Assembly (NCBI GenBank): GCA_964628215.1
Contig: CAZVNF010000038.1
Span: 1-24,639, forward strand
DNA: 24,639 nt
Reading direction: 5' to 3'
DNA from: CAIVAT01 sp964628215
Lineage (GTDB): Bacteria; Bacteroidota; Bacteroidia; Bacteroidales; FEN-979
Within the stretch, counting starts at the first letter, position 1. Every line of letters starts with the position of its first letter. Made by a program: the position numbers and the translations under genes. Below are positions 7,541-14,695 of the stretch, piece after piece. Below the pieces are notes generated by a model that worked only from the letters and a program-made list of their open reading frames with translations, was not told where the DNA came from and searched no databases.

Positions 7541-8849
7541 AATCGGTCTTTTCCCAGGCAAAGAAATCAACTTTTTTAGTATATACATCTTTACCATTTC
7601 CATTGACTTTTTTGGGTTTGGAGCCTTTCACCGGATAAAAAACCTCTACTTCGCTGGTAAACGGATCACGTCCGAAATGACCATAGGATGCCGTTGGCTG
7701 GTAAATTGGGTTCTTAAGACCAAACCGTTCCACGATGGAGTAAGGGCGCATGTCGAAGATTTTGTTGATCTTTTCTGCAATCGCACCATCCTGGAGGATG
7801 TTTCCCTTTTTATCTTTTACCCGCGCAGTACCGAAGGTGTTTACATAAAGGCCTACCGGCTGGGCTACCCCGATGGCATAAGCAACCTGTATCAGTACCT
7901 GGTCGGCAACACCCGCAGCCACCATGTTTTTGGCAATATGCCGTGCAGCATAGGCTGCCGACCTGTCGACTTTTGATGGATCCTTGCCTGAAAAAGCACC
8001 ACCACCATGCGCTCCGTGACCACCATAGGTGTCTACGATGATTTTACGACCGGTAAGTCCGGTATCCCCGTGGGGTCCGCCAATTACAAACTTGCCCGTT
8101 GGGTTCACATGCAATTTAAAATCACCCTGGAACAGTTTCTGGATCCTTGCAGGTAAGGTTTTTTTAACCCTGGGTATCAATATTTTCTGAACATCCTCCC
8201 TGATTTTGTCCTGCATGGCCTTTTCAGCGGCCTTCTCTGCTTTGACATTGTCAGCGGCAGGCTGGATAAAATCATCGTGTTGTGTACTTACCACGATGGT
8301 ATCGATGCGCACCGGTTTCCCCTGGTCATCATATTCCATGGTAACCTGTGATTTGCTGTCGGGACGAAGATATTTCATTTGCTTGCCTTCGCGCCTTATT
8401 TCCGCCAGTTCCTGGAGGAATATATGGGCAAGTTCAATGGACATCGGCATCAGGTTCTCCATTTCGTTGCAGGCATAACCGAACATCATCCCCTGATCTC
8501 CCGCACCCTGGTCTTCCTTCTTTTCCCTGACCACACCCTGGTTAATGTCTGCCGATTGCTCATGAATGGTAGAGATTACACCACATGAATCACAATCGAA
8601 ACGATATTCGGCTTTTGTATATCCGATCTGGCGGATCACACGGCGGGCCGTTTCCTGAACATCCACCCATCCCTGGGTTCTAACTTCGCCACCACAGACA
8701 ACAAGCCCGGTTGTGACAAATGTTTCACAAGCTACTTTCGATTCAGGATCCCATTTCATGAACTCATCAAGCAATGCATCTGAAATCTGGTCGGCAACTT
8801 TATCCGGATGCCCTTCCGATACGGACTCCGATGTAAATAAATATCCCAT
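7506..8849 (-). CDS. metK: S-adenosylmethionine synthetase
   Basis: Makes S-adenosylmethionine from ATP and methionine in the cytoplasm. The 447-residue protein starts with the canonical YLFTSESVSEGHPDKVADQ, with GHPDK at 13-17. It has the ATP-binding GAGDQGMMFGYA from residue 115 and GGPHGDTGLTG at 257-267, followed by GGHGAHGGGAFSGKDPSKVD, which contributes phosphate and metal binding. It is longer than the roughly 385-residue enterobacterial enzyme; the extra length lies in insertions and a C-terminal tail (FFAWEKTDYVEKLRKEFGI). Start 8849 is supported by the conserved N-terminus. SAM made here would supply, among others, the UbiE methyltransferase encoded further along. The leader contains a 7-bp array directly before the start codon. 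The following secreted-protein gene overlaps its 3' end. Confidence 0.98.
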   Translation of the reverse strand: MGYLFTSESVSEGHPDKVADQISDALLDEFMKWDPESKVACETFVTTGLVVCGGEVRTQGWVDVQETARRVIRQIGYTKAEYRFDCDSCGVISTIHEQSADINQGVVREKKEDQGAGDQGMMFGYACNEMENLMPMSIELAHIFLQELAEIRREGKQMKYLRPDSKSQVTMEYDDQGKPVRIDTIVVSTQHDDFIQPAADNVKAEKAAEKAMQDKIREDVQKILIPRVKKTLPARIQKLFQGDFKLHVNPTGKFVIGGPHGDTGLTGRKIIVDTYGGHGAHGGGAFSGKDPSKVDRSAAYAARHIAKNMVAAGVADQVLIQVAYAIGVAQPVGLYVNTFGTARVKDKKGNILQDGAIAEKINKIFDMRPYSIVERFGLKNPIYQPTASYGHFGRDPFTSEVEVFYPVKGSKPKKVNGNGKDVYTKKVDFFAWEKTDYVEKLRKEFGI

Positions 8850-8856
8850 AAAAAAA

Positions 8857-8891
8857 GAATTACGAATTACGAATTATGAATGACGGATTAT
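8857..8891 (-). repeat. 7-bp tandem array in the metK leader, GAATTAC type
   Basis: Five 7-bp units on the plus strand: GAATTAC, GAATTAC, GAATTAT, GAATGAC, GGATTAT. On the metK mRNA they read GTAATTC-type units that end 7 nt before the ATG, where a ribosome-binding region would lie. Confidence 0.85.
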
Positions 8892-8994
8892 AATATGAAA
8901 ATTGGGGTCGATTTGCGATTGACGGGAGGAAAAGTTGTTTTAGCATTTTTTTCCAGTGGTTGCAATCAATCAAATCTGTCCACTTTTCTGACTG

Positions 8995-9002
8995 CAAAAA
9001 TA
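8995..9002 (-). promoter_or_regulatory. metK: Putative -7 box of the metK promoter
   Basis: On the minus strand, TATTTTTG matches TAnnTTTG. It would give a leader of about 140 nt before metK. I see no recognisable SAM riboswitch fold in that leader and no good -33 TTG. Confidence 0.45.
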
Positions 9003-9021
9003 CTAAAATTTCTGATTGGTG

Positions 9022-9048
9022 AAAAAAAGTTAGAAGGCAGGTGCTTCT
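9022..9048 (-). terminator. Possible weak terminator after gldA
   Basis: Downstream of the gldA stop on the minus strand, AGAAG and CTTCT pair around a 7-nt loop, followed within three bases by seven T. The stem is only 5 bp, so this is a weak call. Confidence 0.4.
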
Positions 9049-9052
9049 GCGA

Positions 9053-10000
9053 TTAATATCGGGTAAGTTCCTGGAAAACTTCTTCCAGTTTTTGTTCCTC
9101 AAGATTTAGTGACAGTACGGTGAGGTTGTTTTCCACTGCAAACCTGAACACATCGGCACGAATGTCGGTACCGGGTGCTGAGATGACATGCCAAATTCTT
9201 GATTCCGGATCATTGACCGGAGAAGGCTTTTCCGCATTTGCAGAAATTGAACATTCCAGCACGCCCCTGATGATTTTAAGAGACGATCCTCTCACAGGTG
9301 TGTTGAATTCAACTTTAATTATGGCTTTGGAGGTGGCAAAATGCTGCAGGTTCTGAGTGGAATCATTGGCAACAATGCAGCCTTTGTGAATAATTACAGC
9401 CCGGTTGCATACTGCTTCCACTTCCTGCATGATGTGGGTGGACATGATCACCGTTTTTGTCTTGCCAACTTCAAGGATGAGGTTGCGGATTTCGAGCAAC
9501 TGGTTGGGGTCCAGACCGGATGTAGGTTCATCAAGAATCAGTACCTCCGGATTATGGATCATGGCCTGTGCAAGGCCGACCCTTTGCCGGTATCCCTTGG
9601 AAAGTGCGCCGATCTTTTTATGCTGTTCCGACTGCAGCCCGGTCATTTCGATCATTTCAGCCACCCGGCCTGCGATATTTCCTTTCAGGGAATGAGTACC
9701 TGCAATGAATCCAAGAAACTCCCTGACGTAAAGGTCAAGATAGAGCGGGTTGTTTTCGGGAAGGTATCCCACTTTTTTTCTAACTTCAATTGATTGTTCA
9801 AGTACATCAAATCCGCACACAGAAGCGTCCCCGGAAGTAGGTGGTATAAAACAGGTCAGTATCTTCATCAGGGTGCTTTTACCGGCACCGTTGGGGCCGA
9901 GCAGCCCGGTAATTCCACCGGCCTTTATGTCAAGTGTAACCGCATCCAGCGCTTTCTGGGTGCCATATATTTTGGTAATATTGGAAATACTGACAGACAT
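9053..10000 (-). CDS. gldA: GldA-like ABC transporter ATP-binding subunit
   Basis: A 315-residue cytoplasmic ABC ATPase. ATG 10000 was chosen because MSVSISNITKIYGTQKALD is the expected family N-terminus; the in-frame ATG at 10060 would read through the promoter and part of the repeat array. Visible motifs are Walker A GPNGAGKST (35-43), the signature region LSKGYRQRVGLAQA, Walker B VLILDEPTSGLD and the H-loop MSTH. The pattern YLPENNPLYLDLYVREFLGFIAG is typical of GldA, the ATPase of the GldA-GldF-GldG transporter required for gliding in Flavobacterium. GldF and GldG are not adjacent here. Non-gliding Bacteroidota also carry GldA-type ATPases, so motility cannot be concluded. The single gene has its own promoter and an 8-bp array upstream. 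Confidence 0.85.
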   Translation of the reverse strand: MSVSISNITKIYGTQKALDAVTLDIKAGGITGLLGPNGAGKSTLMKILTCFIPPTSGDASVCGFDVLEQSIEVRKKVGYLPENNPLYLDLYVREFLGFIAGTHSLKGNIAGRVAEMIEMTGLQSEQHKKIGALSKGYRQRVGLAQAMIHNPEVLILDEPTSGLDPNQLLEIRNLILEVGKTKTVIMSTHIMQEVEAVCNRAVIIHKGCIVANDSTQNLQHFATSKAIIKVEFNTPVRGSSLKIIRGVLECSISANAEKPSPVNDPESRIWHVISAPGTDIRADVFRFAVENNLTVLSLNLEEQKLEEVFQELTRY

Positions 10001-10023
10001 TTTTAATTCATTATAAACCCCCG

Positions 10024-10031
10024 CAAAGGTA
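10024..10031 (-). promoter_or_regulatory. Putative -7 box of the gldA promoter
   Basis: TACCTTTG on the minus strand matches TAnnTTTG, 23 bp upstream of the gldA ATG. The position where a -33 element would lie falls inside the 8-bp array at 10038-10101, so array copy number would change the upstream promoter sequence. Confidence 0.5.
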
Positions 10032-10037
10032 TATATT

Positions 10038-10101
10038 ATTTCGCCATTTCGCCATTTCACTATTTCGCTACCTCGCTACCTCGCTACCTCGCTATTTCTT
10101 T
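10038..10101 (-). repeat. 8-bp tandem array, ATTTCGCT type
   Basis: Eight 8-bp units on the plus strand: ATTTCGCC twice, ATTTCACT, ATTTCGCT, ACCTCGCT three times, ATTTCTTT. Substitutions are shared by neighbouring units, as expected from local duplication. It fills the gap between the stop codon of the AAA/DUF4143 gene (10101-10103) and the gldA -7 box. Confidence 0.93.
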
Positions 10102-11624
10102 CACGTCCCATCCGCCAGCCGTATAAATCCCTTCAGGTGTTCCCTGATCTTTCCGGCCAGGAAATACGGGAGGTTGAGCAGGTAGAATTTTTTACCCCTG
10201 ATGGTTTGCGTTTGCTGCACTGCCAGTTTTCCGGCATGGAGCCGCACGGCATAGGGGTGCGGTGCCATATCTATAAACTGGTGCAGCGACCTTAGCCGGC
10301 CGGGTTCGCCTGCCTTTACCACCACCGGTATCAGATGGTCGTTGTACCGGATCACGAAATCGACCTCAGCAGTGGACTGGGCTTTGTTTCTTACCCAGAA
10401 ATGCATGGCATCGCCCTGACTGTACCCGTTCTTTTCAGTTGCAAGGATCTCCTGACCCACAACCTGACGGGCAATTTGTCCTTCGAAAATGGCATTCATG
10501 TCGTGCGACTGGAAGAGGGATTTCTGGATGCCGGAGAAATAGTTGACCAGCCCTGTGTCCAGTAAGTGAAGCCTGGGAGATTTGAAGGTGTCGGGTACAG
10601 GTGGTAAGGATGAGGTGGTTACGGGGAGAATCAGCTGGAGAAAAAAGATCTTTTCAAGCGCTTTGAAAGCTTTGCTTATCTCCCGGCTGCCTTTGTTGAT
10701 ATTTCCGAAATGACTGAAGCTGATTCTTGTAGCTGCATACGGATAGGTGTTCTGGACCACTTCCTGTGCGAGTTCCAGGCTTTTCGAACCAACAACGGTG
10801 TCACTGATGACTTGAATGAACCTGTCTTCGATCTTCCCGTAGATATTTTTTAATCCTGAGATATGACGGTTGGCGGCATATTCCCCGGTAATTTCAGGCA
10901 TCCCGCCAATAAGCGCATATAAATGAAAACTGGTGAGCAGTTTTTCATACGCATAATAGGGAACAGGAACCTCCCGAAATGCTTCCAGCGAGGCAGGGTC
11001 ATCCAAAACCATTAAAAACTCTTCAAAAGAGAAAGGATAAACATAATGCTTGCTCATCCTCCCGGCTTCGGGGTTTAACAGCCATTCCAGTTCTTTGGTC
11101 ATTACCGATGAAACTGCCACTACAAACGGTCCCCTCGTCCCCTCATCCCCTTGTCCACTCGTCCCCTCGTCCCCTCGTCCCCTNNNNNNNNNNNNNNNNN
11201 NNNNNNNNNNNNNNNNNNNNNNNNNNNNNNNNNNNNNNNNNNNNNNNNNNNNNNNNNNNNNNNNNNNNNNNNNNNNNNNNNNNCTCGTCCCCTCGTCCCC
11301 TCGTCCCCTCGTCCCCTTGTCCACCATTTCCCCGGCCCACCTGATCGCCTCCGGGCATTTGCCAATCTCATCGAGTACGATAAGTGTTCCGTTGCCGCGG
11401 AGTTCTTTTCCCTTGAGGAAACTGATTGCCTTCAAGGTCTCTGAAACAGTAGCTTCCGGACGGAAAATGGAACGATCTGCCTCTGTCTCCAGATCAAGCA
11501 GGATCCAGTTGCTGAATTTTCCGGCAAAATCCCTGGCAAGGGTTGTCTTGCCAACCCCTTTGGCCCCCAGCAGGCAAAATGGCTTGCTGCGTGAAAGATC
11601 TTCTTTAATCAGCCTGTGATACAT
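10101..11624 (-). CDS. AAA ATPase with DUF4143 C-terminus, interrupted by an 8-bp array and assembly gap
   Basis: Member of the AAA_14/DUF4143 ATPase family, whose cellular role is poorly known. ATG 11624 overlaps the end of the helicase gene by 20 bp. Walker A is GAKGVGKT (20-27) and Walker B is LIVLDEIG (81-88). From about residue 101 the frame runs into an 8-bp array translating as RGRGDEGT repeats, with 100 N in the middle, then resumes at PFVVAVSSVMTKELEWLL, the family's sensor-1 and loop region. The DUF4143 part follows: LHLLDTGLVNYF and AEVDFVI. The usual IPxEVKxG motif reads IPVVVKAG, so the acidic residue is replaced by Val. The apparent 507-residue length depends on the gap being 100 bp, which is only a placeholder, so the true frame is unresolved. 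It may be intact, phase-variable or a decaying gene. Confidence 0.72.
   Translation of the reverse strand: MYHRLIKEDLSRSKPFCLLGAKGVGKTTLARDFAGKFSNWILLDLETEADRSIFRPEATVSETLKAISFLKGKELRGNGTLIVLDEIGKCPEAIRWAGEMVDKGTRGRGDEGTXXXXXXXXXXXXXXXXXXXXXXXXXXXXXXXXXXRGRGDEGTSGQGDEGTRGPFVVAVSSVMTKELEWLLNPEAGRMSKHYVYPFSFEEFLMVLDDPASLEAFREVPVPYYAYEKLLTSFHLYALIGGMPEITGEYAANRHISGLKNIYGKIEDRFIQVISDTVVGSKSLELAQEVVQNTYPYAATRISFSHFGNINKGSREISKAFKALEKIFFLQLILPVTTSSLPPVPDTFKSPRLHLLDTGLVNYFSGIQKSLFQSHDMNAIFEGQIARQVVGQEILATEKNGYSQGDAMHFWVRNKAQSTAEVDFVIRYNDHLIPVVVKAGEPGRLRSLHQFIDMAPHPYAVRLHAGKLAVQQTQTIRGKKFYLLNLPYFLAGKIREHLKGFIRLADGT
11129..11325 (-). repeat. 8-bp tandem array inside the AAA/DUF4143 gene, GTCCCCTC type
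   Basis: Left of the gap, from 11129: GTCCCCTC twice, ATCCCCTT, GTCCACTC, GTCCCCTC twice, then a 7-base partial unit. Right of the gap: CTC, GTCCCCTC three times, GTCCCCTT, GTCCACC. On the coding (minus) strand this is GGGGACGA repeated, a G4-N4 pattern. The variants GTCCACTC and GTCCACC are words of the intergenic array at 2882-2960. Confidence 0.93.
11184..11283. other. Assembly gap of exactly 100 N
   Basis: One hundred consecutive N lie between two ends of the same 8-bp array. The round length indicates a placeholder. The phase of the flanking units predicts a true gap of 6 + 8n bp, which 100 does not fit. Confidence 0.97.
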
Positions 11625-13839
11625 TGTTTGATCTCTTTCTTTTCTTTTTTTCTTTTACAGGAATTTCAGTCTGTACGGATCCAATATTGTTGTCTGTCAT
11701 ATAATCTTTGATGATGCTGAGAATTACTGGTCCATACTGTTTTAATTTGGCCGGTCCTATTCCTTTAATTGCTTTGAGGTCGGCCAGGTCGGTGGGCAAC
11801 CTTTTCACCAGTTCAAGCAGTGACTTGTGCGGTAAAATCATATAGGTGGGAATATCAAATTCATCGGCCAGGTTATTTCTCCATTTTTTAATCGCCTGGT
11901 AAAGTTCCGGATGAACCATGTTTTTGGTAAATTCAATAAATTCCTCTGTTTTTTGCCTTGAAGAGGGTCGGAAATCGACGTCCGCATTCGATTTCACCTT
12001 AATGTACTGGATCGTGGTAAATCCGTATTGAGAATTTTCCAGACAGCAAATCCTGATGAAGACCTCTTTTTGGAATTTCTCCACTGATTCGGAAAGCAGT
12101 TTGCTGACGGCTTTGTTATCTGTTTCGATACTAATTTGCTCCAGGAACACCCTGAGATGCTTTTTCAACATGTCAATGAAATAGGCTGAAGCCTGTTTGA
12201 TACGGATTTGCAATTTTTGATTTTCCTCCGGAAGTAATCCCGGTTCCATTAAGGCTGACAGCTGCAGTTTGAATTTTGTTGCAATTTGAAAGATATCTGC
12301 TTCACACTGCGTTCTTTTTTCCTGTAATTCCCTGATTAATACATCGTCCAGGATTTTTGAATTTTCATTTACCAACCTGATTAAATTGTCAAACCTGTAC
12401 CGGGTCAGGTTAAAATCAAATAGTTCATAAACAAGTTCCTGCTGATAGAGATATTTTGACTCAAGAAGTTTATCGGGTCCTGGTTCGTTTTGCCGGGCTG
12501 CAAGGGAATAATTCAGCACCGTGGCGTCCGATTTTATTCCGGATACCGATATGGGAGTGCTTAAAACAATCCCCCCGAAGGTCCTGCAGCGGCTTAGCGC
12601 CACATAAACCTGGCCAAAAGCGAAGGCAGCGCTGGCATCAATAATCACCTTGTCGAACGTAAGCCCCTGGCTTTTATGAATGGTGATAGCCCAGGCCAGT
12701 TTGAGTGGCACCTGGGTGAAACTGCCTGCAATATCCTCGTTAATTTCTTTGGTTTGTTCATTCAGGGAGTATTTAATGTTCTCCCAGGTCACCTCACTAA
12801 CCGCAATTTCACCGGGGTCGGTTGCACACTTTACATAAATTACCTCGTTTTCAATCCGGGTTATTTTTCCGATTTTTCCATTGTAATAGAGTTTTTCAGA
12901 CGAAAGGTCGTTTTTAATAAACATCACCTGTGCATTTACCTTCAGCTCGAGCGACTCTTCGGTAGGAAAATCGTATGCGGGGAAATCTCCGGTTATTTTT
13001 GCCTTGAAAAACCATGATTTCCCGGTAAGGCTGTTCAGTTTGGTTTGATTTAATTCAGCGGCATTCGCGTTATGGGTGGTCAGTGTGATGTACCCGTCTT
13101 TATCTCCGGGGCTAAACCCGGGGATAAACCGCGAGTTTAACTGTTCAATTGTTTGAATGTCAATCTTGTTTTCTCTAACCTTGTTAAGCAATCCGATGAA
13201 TTCAGCATCCGACTGTCTGAATATCTCTTTTAATTCGATGGTTACCGGTTTCGTTTTTTGCAGGGCATGACTGTCGAAAAAATAACCACTTTTATAATAG
13301 GGCTTCAGGATACTCCACTCCGCTTCTTTAATTACCGGGGAAAGTTGGTGCAAATCGCCGATCATGAGGAGTTGTACCCCTCCGAATGGCCTGGAGTGGT
13401 TGCGGTATTTGCGCAATACTTCATCAACGGCATCCAGGATGTCGGCACGTACCATGCTGATTTCGTCGATCACCAGCAGGTCAATGCATTTGATCAGCCT
13501 GATTTTTTCACGGTTGAATTTTCTCTGAAAATTGTCGGAATGTTGCCCGGGCTGGCGATGCATTACCGACTCAGGGAGGGAAGGCGCAAAACTGAGTTGA
13601 AAAAATGAATGGATTGTCACTCCGCCTGCATTAATGGCCGCCACACCGGTAGGAGCAACCACCACCATGCGTTTGGGCGTAATACTCTTCAGCTGGTGGA
13701 GAAAAGTGGTTTTTCCTGTACCGGCTTTCCCCGTTAAGAATACGTTGTTGTTGGTAAATTGAACAAATTCTGTTGCCAGAAGCAATTGGTCGTTTTGTCT
13801 GTATTCCATAACACGTTGTGTGAATTTGAGATAATTCAA
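11605..13839 (-). CDS. PIF1-like ATP-dependent DNA helicase with C-terminal HRDC-like domain
   Basis: A 744-residue superfamily 1B helicase. Motifs: Walker A GKAGTGKT (37-44), motif Ia VVAPTGVAAINAGGVTIHSFF, motif II LLVIDEISMV, motif III LLMIGDLHQLSPV, and the C-terminal WAITIHKSQGLTFDKVII and VYVALSRCRTFGGI typical of PIF1/RecD-like helicases. A long helical middle is followed by an HRDC-like end: LYQAIKKWRNNLADEF, YMILPHKSLLEL, AIKGIGPAKLKQYG. PIF1-family enzymes translocate 5' to 3' and several unwind G-quadruplex DNA; HRDC domains bind structured DNA. Substrate use by this protein is inference. ATG 13839 or 13809 (MEYRQND) may be the start. Its 3' end overlaps the AAA/DUF4143 gene by 20 bp, so the two are probably co-expressed. 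It is divergent from the ribosomal-protein operon. Confidence 0.93.
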   Translation of the reverse strand: MNYLKFTQRVMEYRQNDQLLLATEFVQFTNNNVFLTGKAGTGKTTFLHQLKSITPKRMVVVAPTGVAAINAGGVTIHSFFQLSFAPSLPESVMHRQPGQHSDNFQRKFNREKIRLIKCIDLLVIDEISMVRADILDAVDEVLRKYRNHSRPFGGVQLLMIGDLHQLSPVIKEAEWSILKPYYKSGYFFDSHALQKTKPVTIELKEIFRQSDAEFIGLLNKVRENKIDIQTIEQLNSRFIPGFSPGDKDGYITLTTHNANAAELNQTKLNSLTGKSWFFKAKITGDFPAYDFPTEESLELKVNAQVMFIKNDLSSEKLYYNGKIGKITRIENEVIYVKCATDPGEIAVSEVTWENIKYSLNEQTKEINEDIAGSFTQVPLKLAWAITIHKSQGLTFDKVIIDASAAFAFGQVYVALSRCRTFGGIVLSTPISVSGIKSDATVLNYSLAARQNEPGPDKLLESKYLYQQELVYELFDFNLTRYRFDNLIRLVNENSKILDDVLIRELQEKRTQCEADIFQIATKFKLQLSALMEPGLLPEENQKLQIRIKQASAYFIDMLKKHLRVFLEQISIETDNKAVSKLLSESVEKFQKEVFIRICCLENSQYGFTTIQYIKVKSNADVDFRPSSRQKTEEFIEFTKNMVHPELYQAIKKWRNNLADEFDIPTYMILPHKSLLELVKRLPTDLADLKAIKGIGPAKLKQYGPVILSIIKDYMTDNNIGSVQTEIPVKEKKKRKRSNNVSQAD

Positions 13840-14028
13840 TCAGATTATTTGCTTAATCGGCGATGATGCCAAAAGGTAATACAGAAAATCCATTTTTTTT
13901 GATCATACGTTCTTGATTGTTCGTAATTGCCTGATTATCTGGCTTAATCATTCCTGCAGTTTTTTGCCGTAAAACCCAAACAGTTCACCGGTGTGAGATA
14001 TAAAATGGAGTATGCATTATTCAGCGTA

Positions 14029-14060
14029 AATCTGCGTATTAATCTGCGAAAATCAGCGGG
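14029..14060 (+). repeat. Short ~10-bp repeat, AATCTGCG type
   Basis: Three adjoining words: AATCTGCGTATT, AATCTGCGAA, AATCAGCGGG. A degenerate relative occurs after ubiE (17744-17767). The array is short and imperfect. Confidence 0.6.
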
Positions 14061-14125
14061 AACCGTTAATGTTCGAAAATAAGCCATAAAAACATTAAAT
14101 GATGTAACATAATAAAGGATAATGC

Positions 14126-14142
14126 AAAAATAAGTTATTTTT
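14126..14142. other. Perfect inverted repeat upstream of the rplM promoter
   Basis: AAAAATAA and TTATTTTT are perfect complements around a single G. The site ends 14 bp before the -33 TTG. It could be an operator, an AT-rich upstream element or a bidirectional terminator; no partner can be named. Confidence 0.5.
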
Positions 14143-14156
14143 ATGATCAGATGACC

Positions 14157-14186
14157 TTGCAGAAAAGAAAATTAGCAATATCTTTG
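14157..14186 (+). promoter_or_regulatory. Promoter of the rplM-rpsI-rpsB-tsf operon
   Basis: TTG at 14157-14159, a 19-bp spacer, then TATCTTTG at 14179-14186: a full match to the Bacteroidota housekeeping promoter TTG-N19-TAnnTTTG. Transcription should begin near 14192, giving a leader of about 45 nt. Confidence 0.78.
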
Positions 14187-14190
14187 CACC

Positions 14191-14209
14191 CCTTTTTGGA
14201 AGAAAAAGG
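14191..14209 (+). promoter_or_regulatory. Hairpin in the rplM leader
   Basis: CCTTTTT and AAAAAGG form a perfect 7-bp stem around the loop GGAAG, at or just after the predicted transcription start and about 30 nt before the rplM ATG. It could stabilise the mRNA or act as a ribosomal-protein leader; no known leader family is claimed. Confidence 0.5.
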
Positions 14210-14238
14210 TTCATTTTTAATAATAATCAGGAAGAAGC

Positions 14239-14694
14239 ATGAATACGTTAAGTTACAAGACCATAAGCGCCAACGCGGCCACCGTGACCAAAGATTGGGT
14301 GCTTATCGATGCCGAAGGTCAGGTTCTTGGCCGACTGGCAGCCAAAGTGGCCATGTTGCTGAAAGGCAAGACAAAGACCAACTACACTCCGCATGTCGAC
14401 TGTGGCGACAATGTTGTCATCATCAATGCCGAGAAGATTCAACTGACAGGCAAGAAAATGGAGGATAAGATTTACCTTAGCCATACAGGATTTCCTGGTG
14501 GTCAAAGGGAAGTGACCCCCAGCAAACTGCTTGCGAAAAAGCCGACAGCAGTCGTGGAAAAGGCGATCAAAGGGATGCTCCCGAAGAACCGTCTGGGCCG
14601 CGATTTGTTCCGCAACCTCTATGTCTATGCCGGCACCGAGCACCTCCACAAAGCACAGCAACCGAAACCAATGAAATTAACCTCAATCAAGTAA
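14239..14694 (+). CDS. rplM: 50S ribosomal protein L13
   Basis: A 151-residue large-subunit protein of normal length for L13. Recognisable parts are WVLIDAEGQVLGRLAAKVAMLLKGK near the N-terminus, YTPHVDCGDNVVIINAEKI, YLSHTGFPGGQRE and the C-terminal AIKGMLPKNRLGRDLFRNLYVYAG. The start at 14239 follows AGGAAGAAGC, a purine-rich ribosome-binding candidate. It is the first gene of a four-gene ribosomal and translation operon with a strong promoter and a leader hairpin. The next gene, rpsI, starts after a single base, so the two are translated from one mRNA and probably coupled. Confidence 0.98.
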   Translation: MNTLSYKTISANAATVTKDWVLIDAEGQVLGRLAAKVAMLLKGKTKTNYTPHVDCGDNVVIINAEKIQLTGKKMEDKIYLSHTGFPGGQREVTPSKLLAKKPTAVVEKAIKGMLPKNRLGRDLFRNLYVYAGTEHLHKAQQPKPMKLTSIK

Positions 14695-14695
14695 T

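Larger units (their letters stand above)
13840..14238. other. Divergent intergenic region between helicase and rplM
   Basis: A 399-bp AT-rich region with no credible gene. It holds the ~10-bp repeat words at 14029-14060, a perfect inverted repeat at 14126-14142, the rplM promoter at 14157-14186 and a leader hairpin. For the minus-strand helicase the best -7 candidate is TACCTTTT at 13871-13878, one mismatch from consensus; I do not call it. Confidence 0.6.

Noticed and set aside
8850..9052. SAM riboswitch before metK
   Set aside because: A leader of about 140 nt is possible, but I see no recognisable SAM aptamer pattern; the repeat and poly-T tract explain its appearance.
8860..9102. Open frame on the minus strand between gldA and metK
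   Set aside because: It overlaps the gldA end, the metK promoter and the leader array, and has no recognisable domain or conserved start.
14151..14468. Plus-strand frame overlapping the start of rplM
   Set aside because: It is an alternative frame of rplM and covers the rplM promoter.
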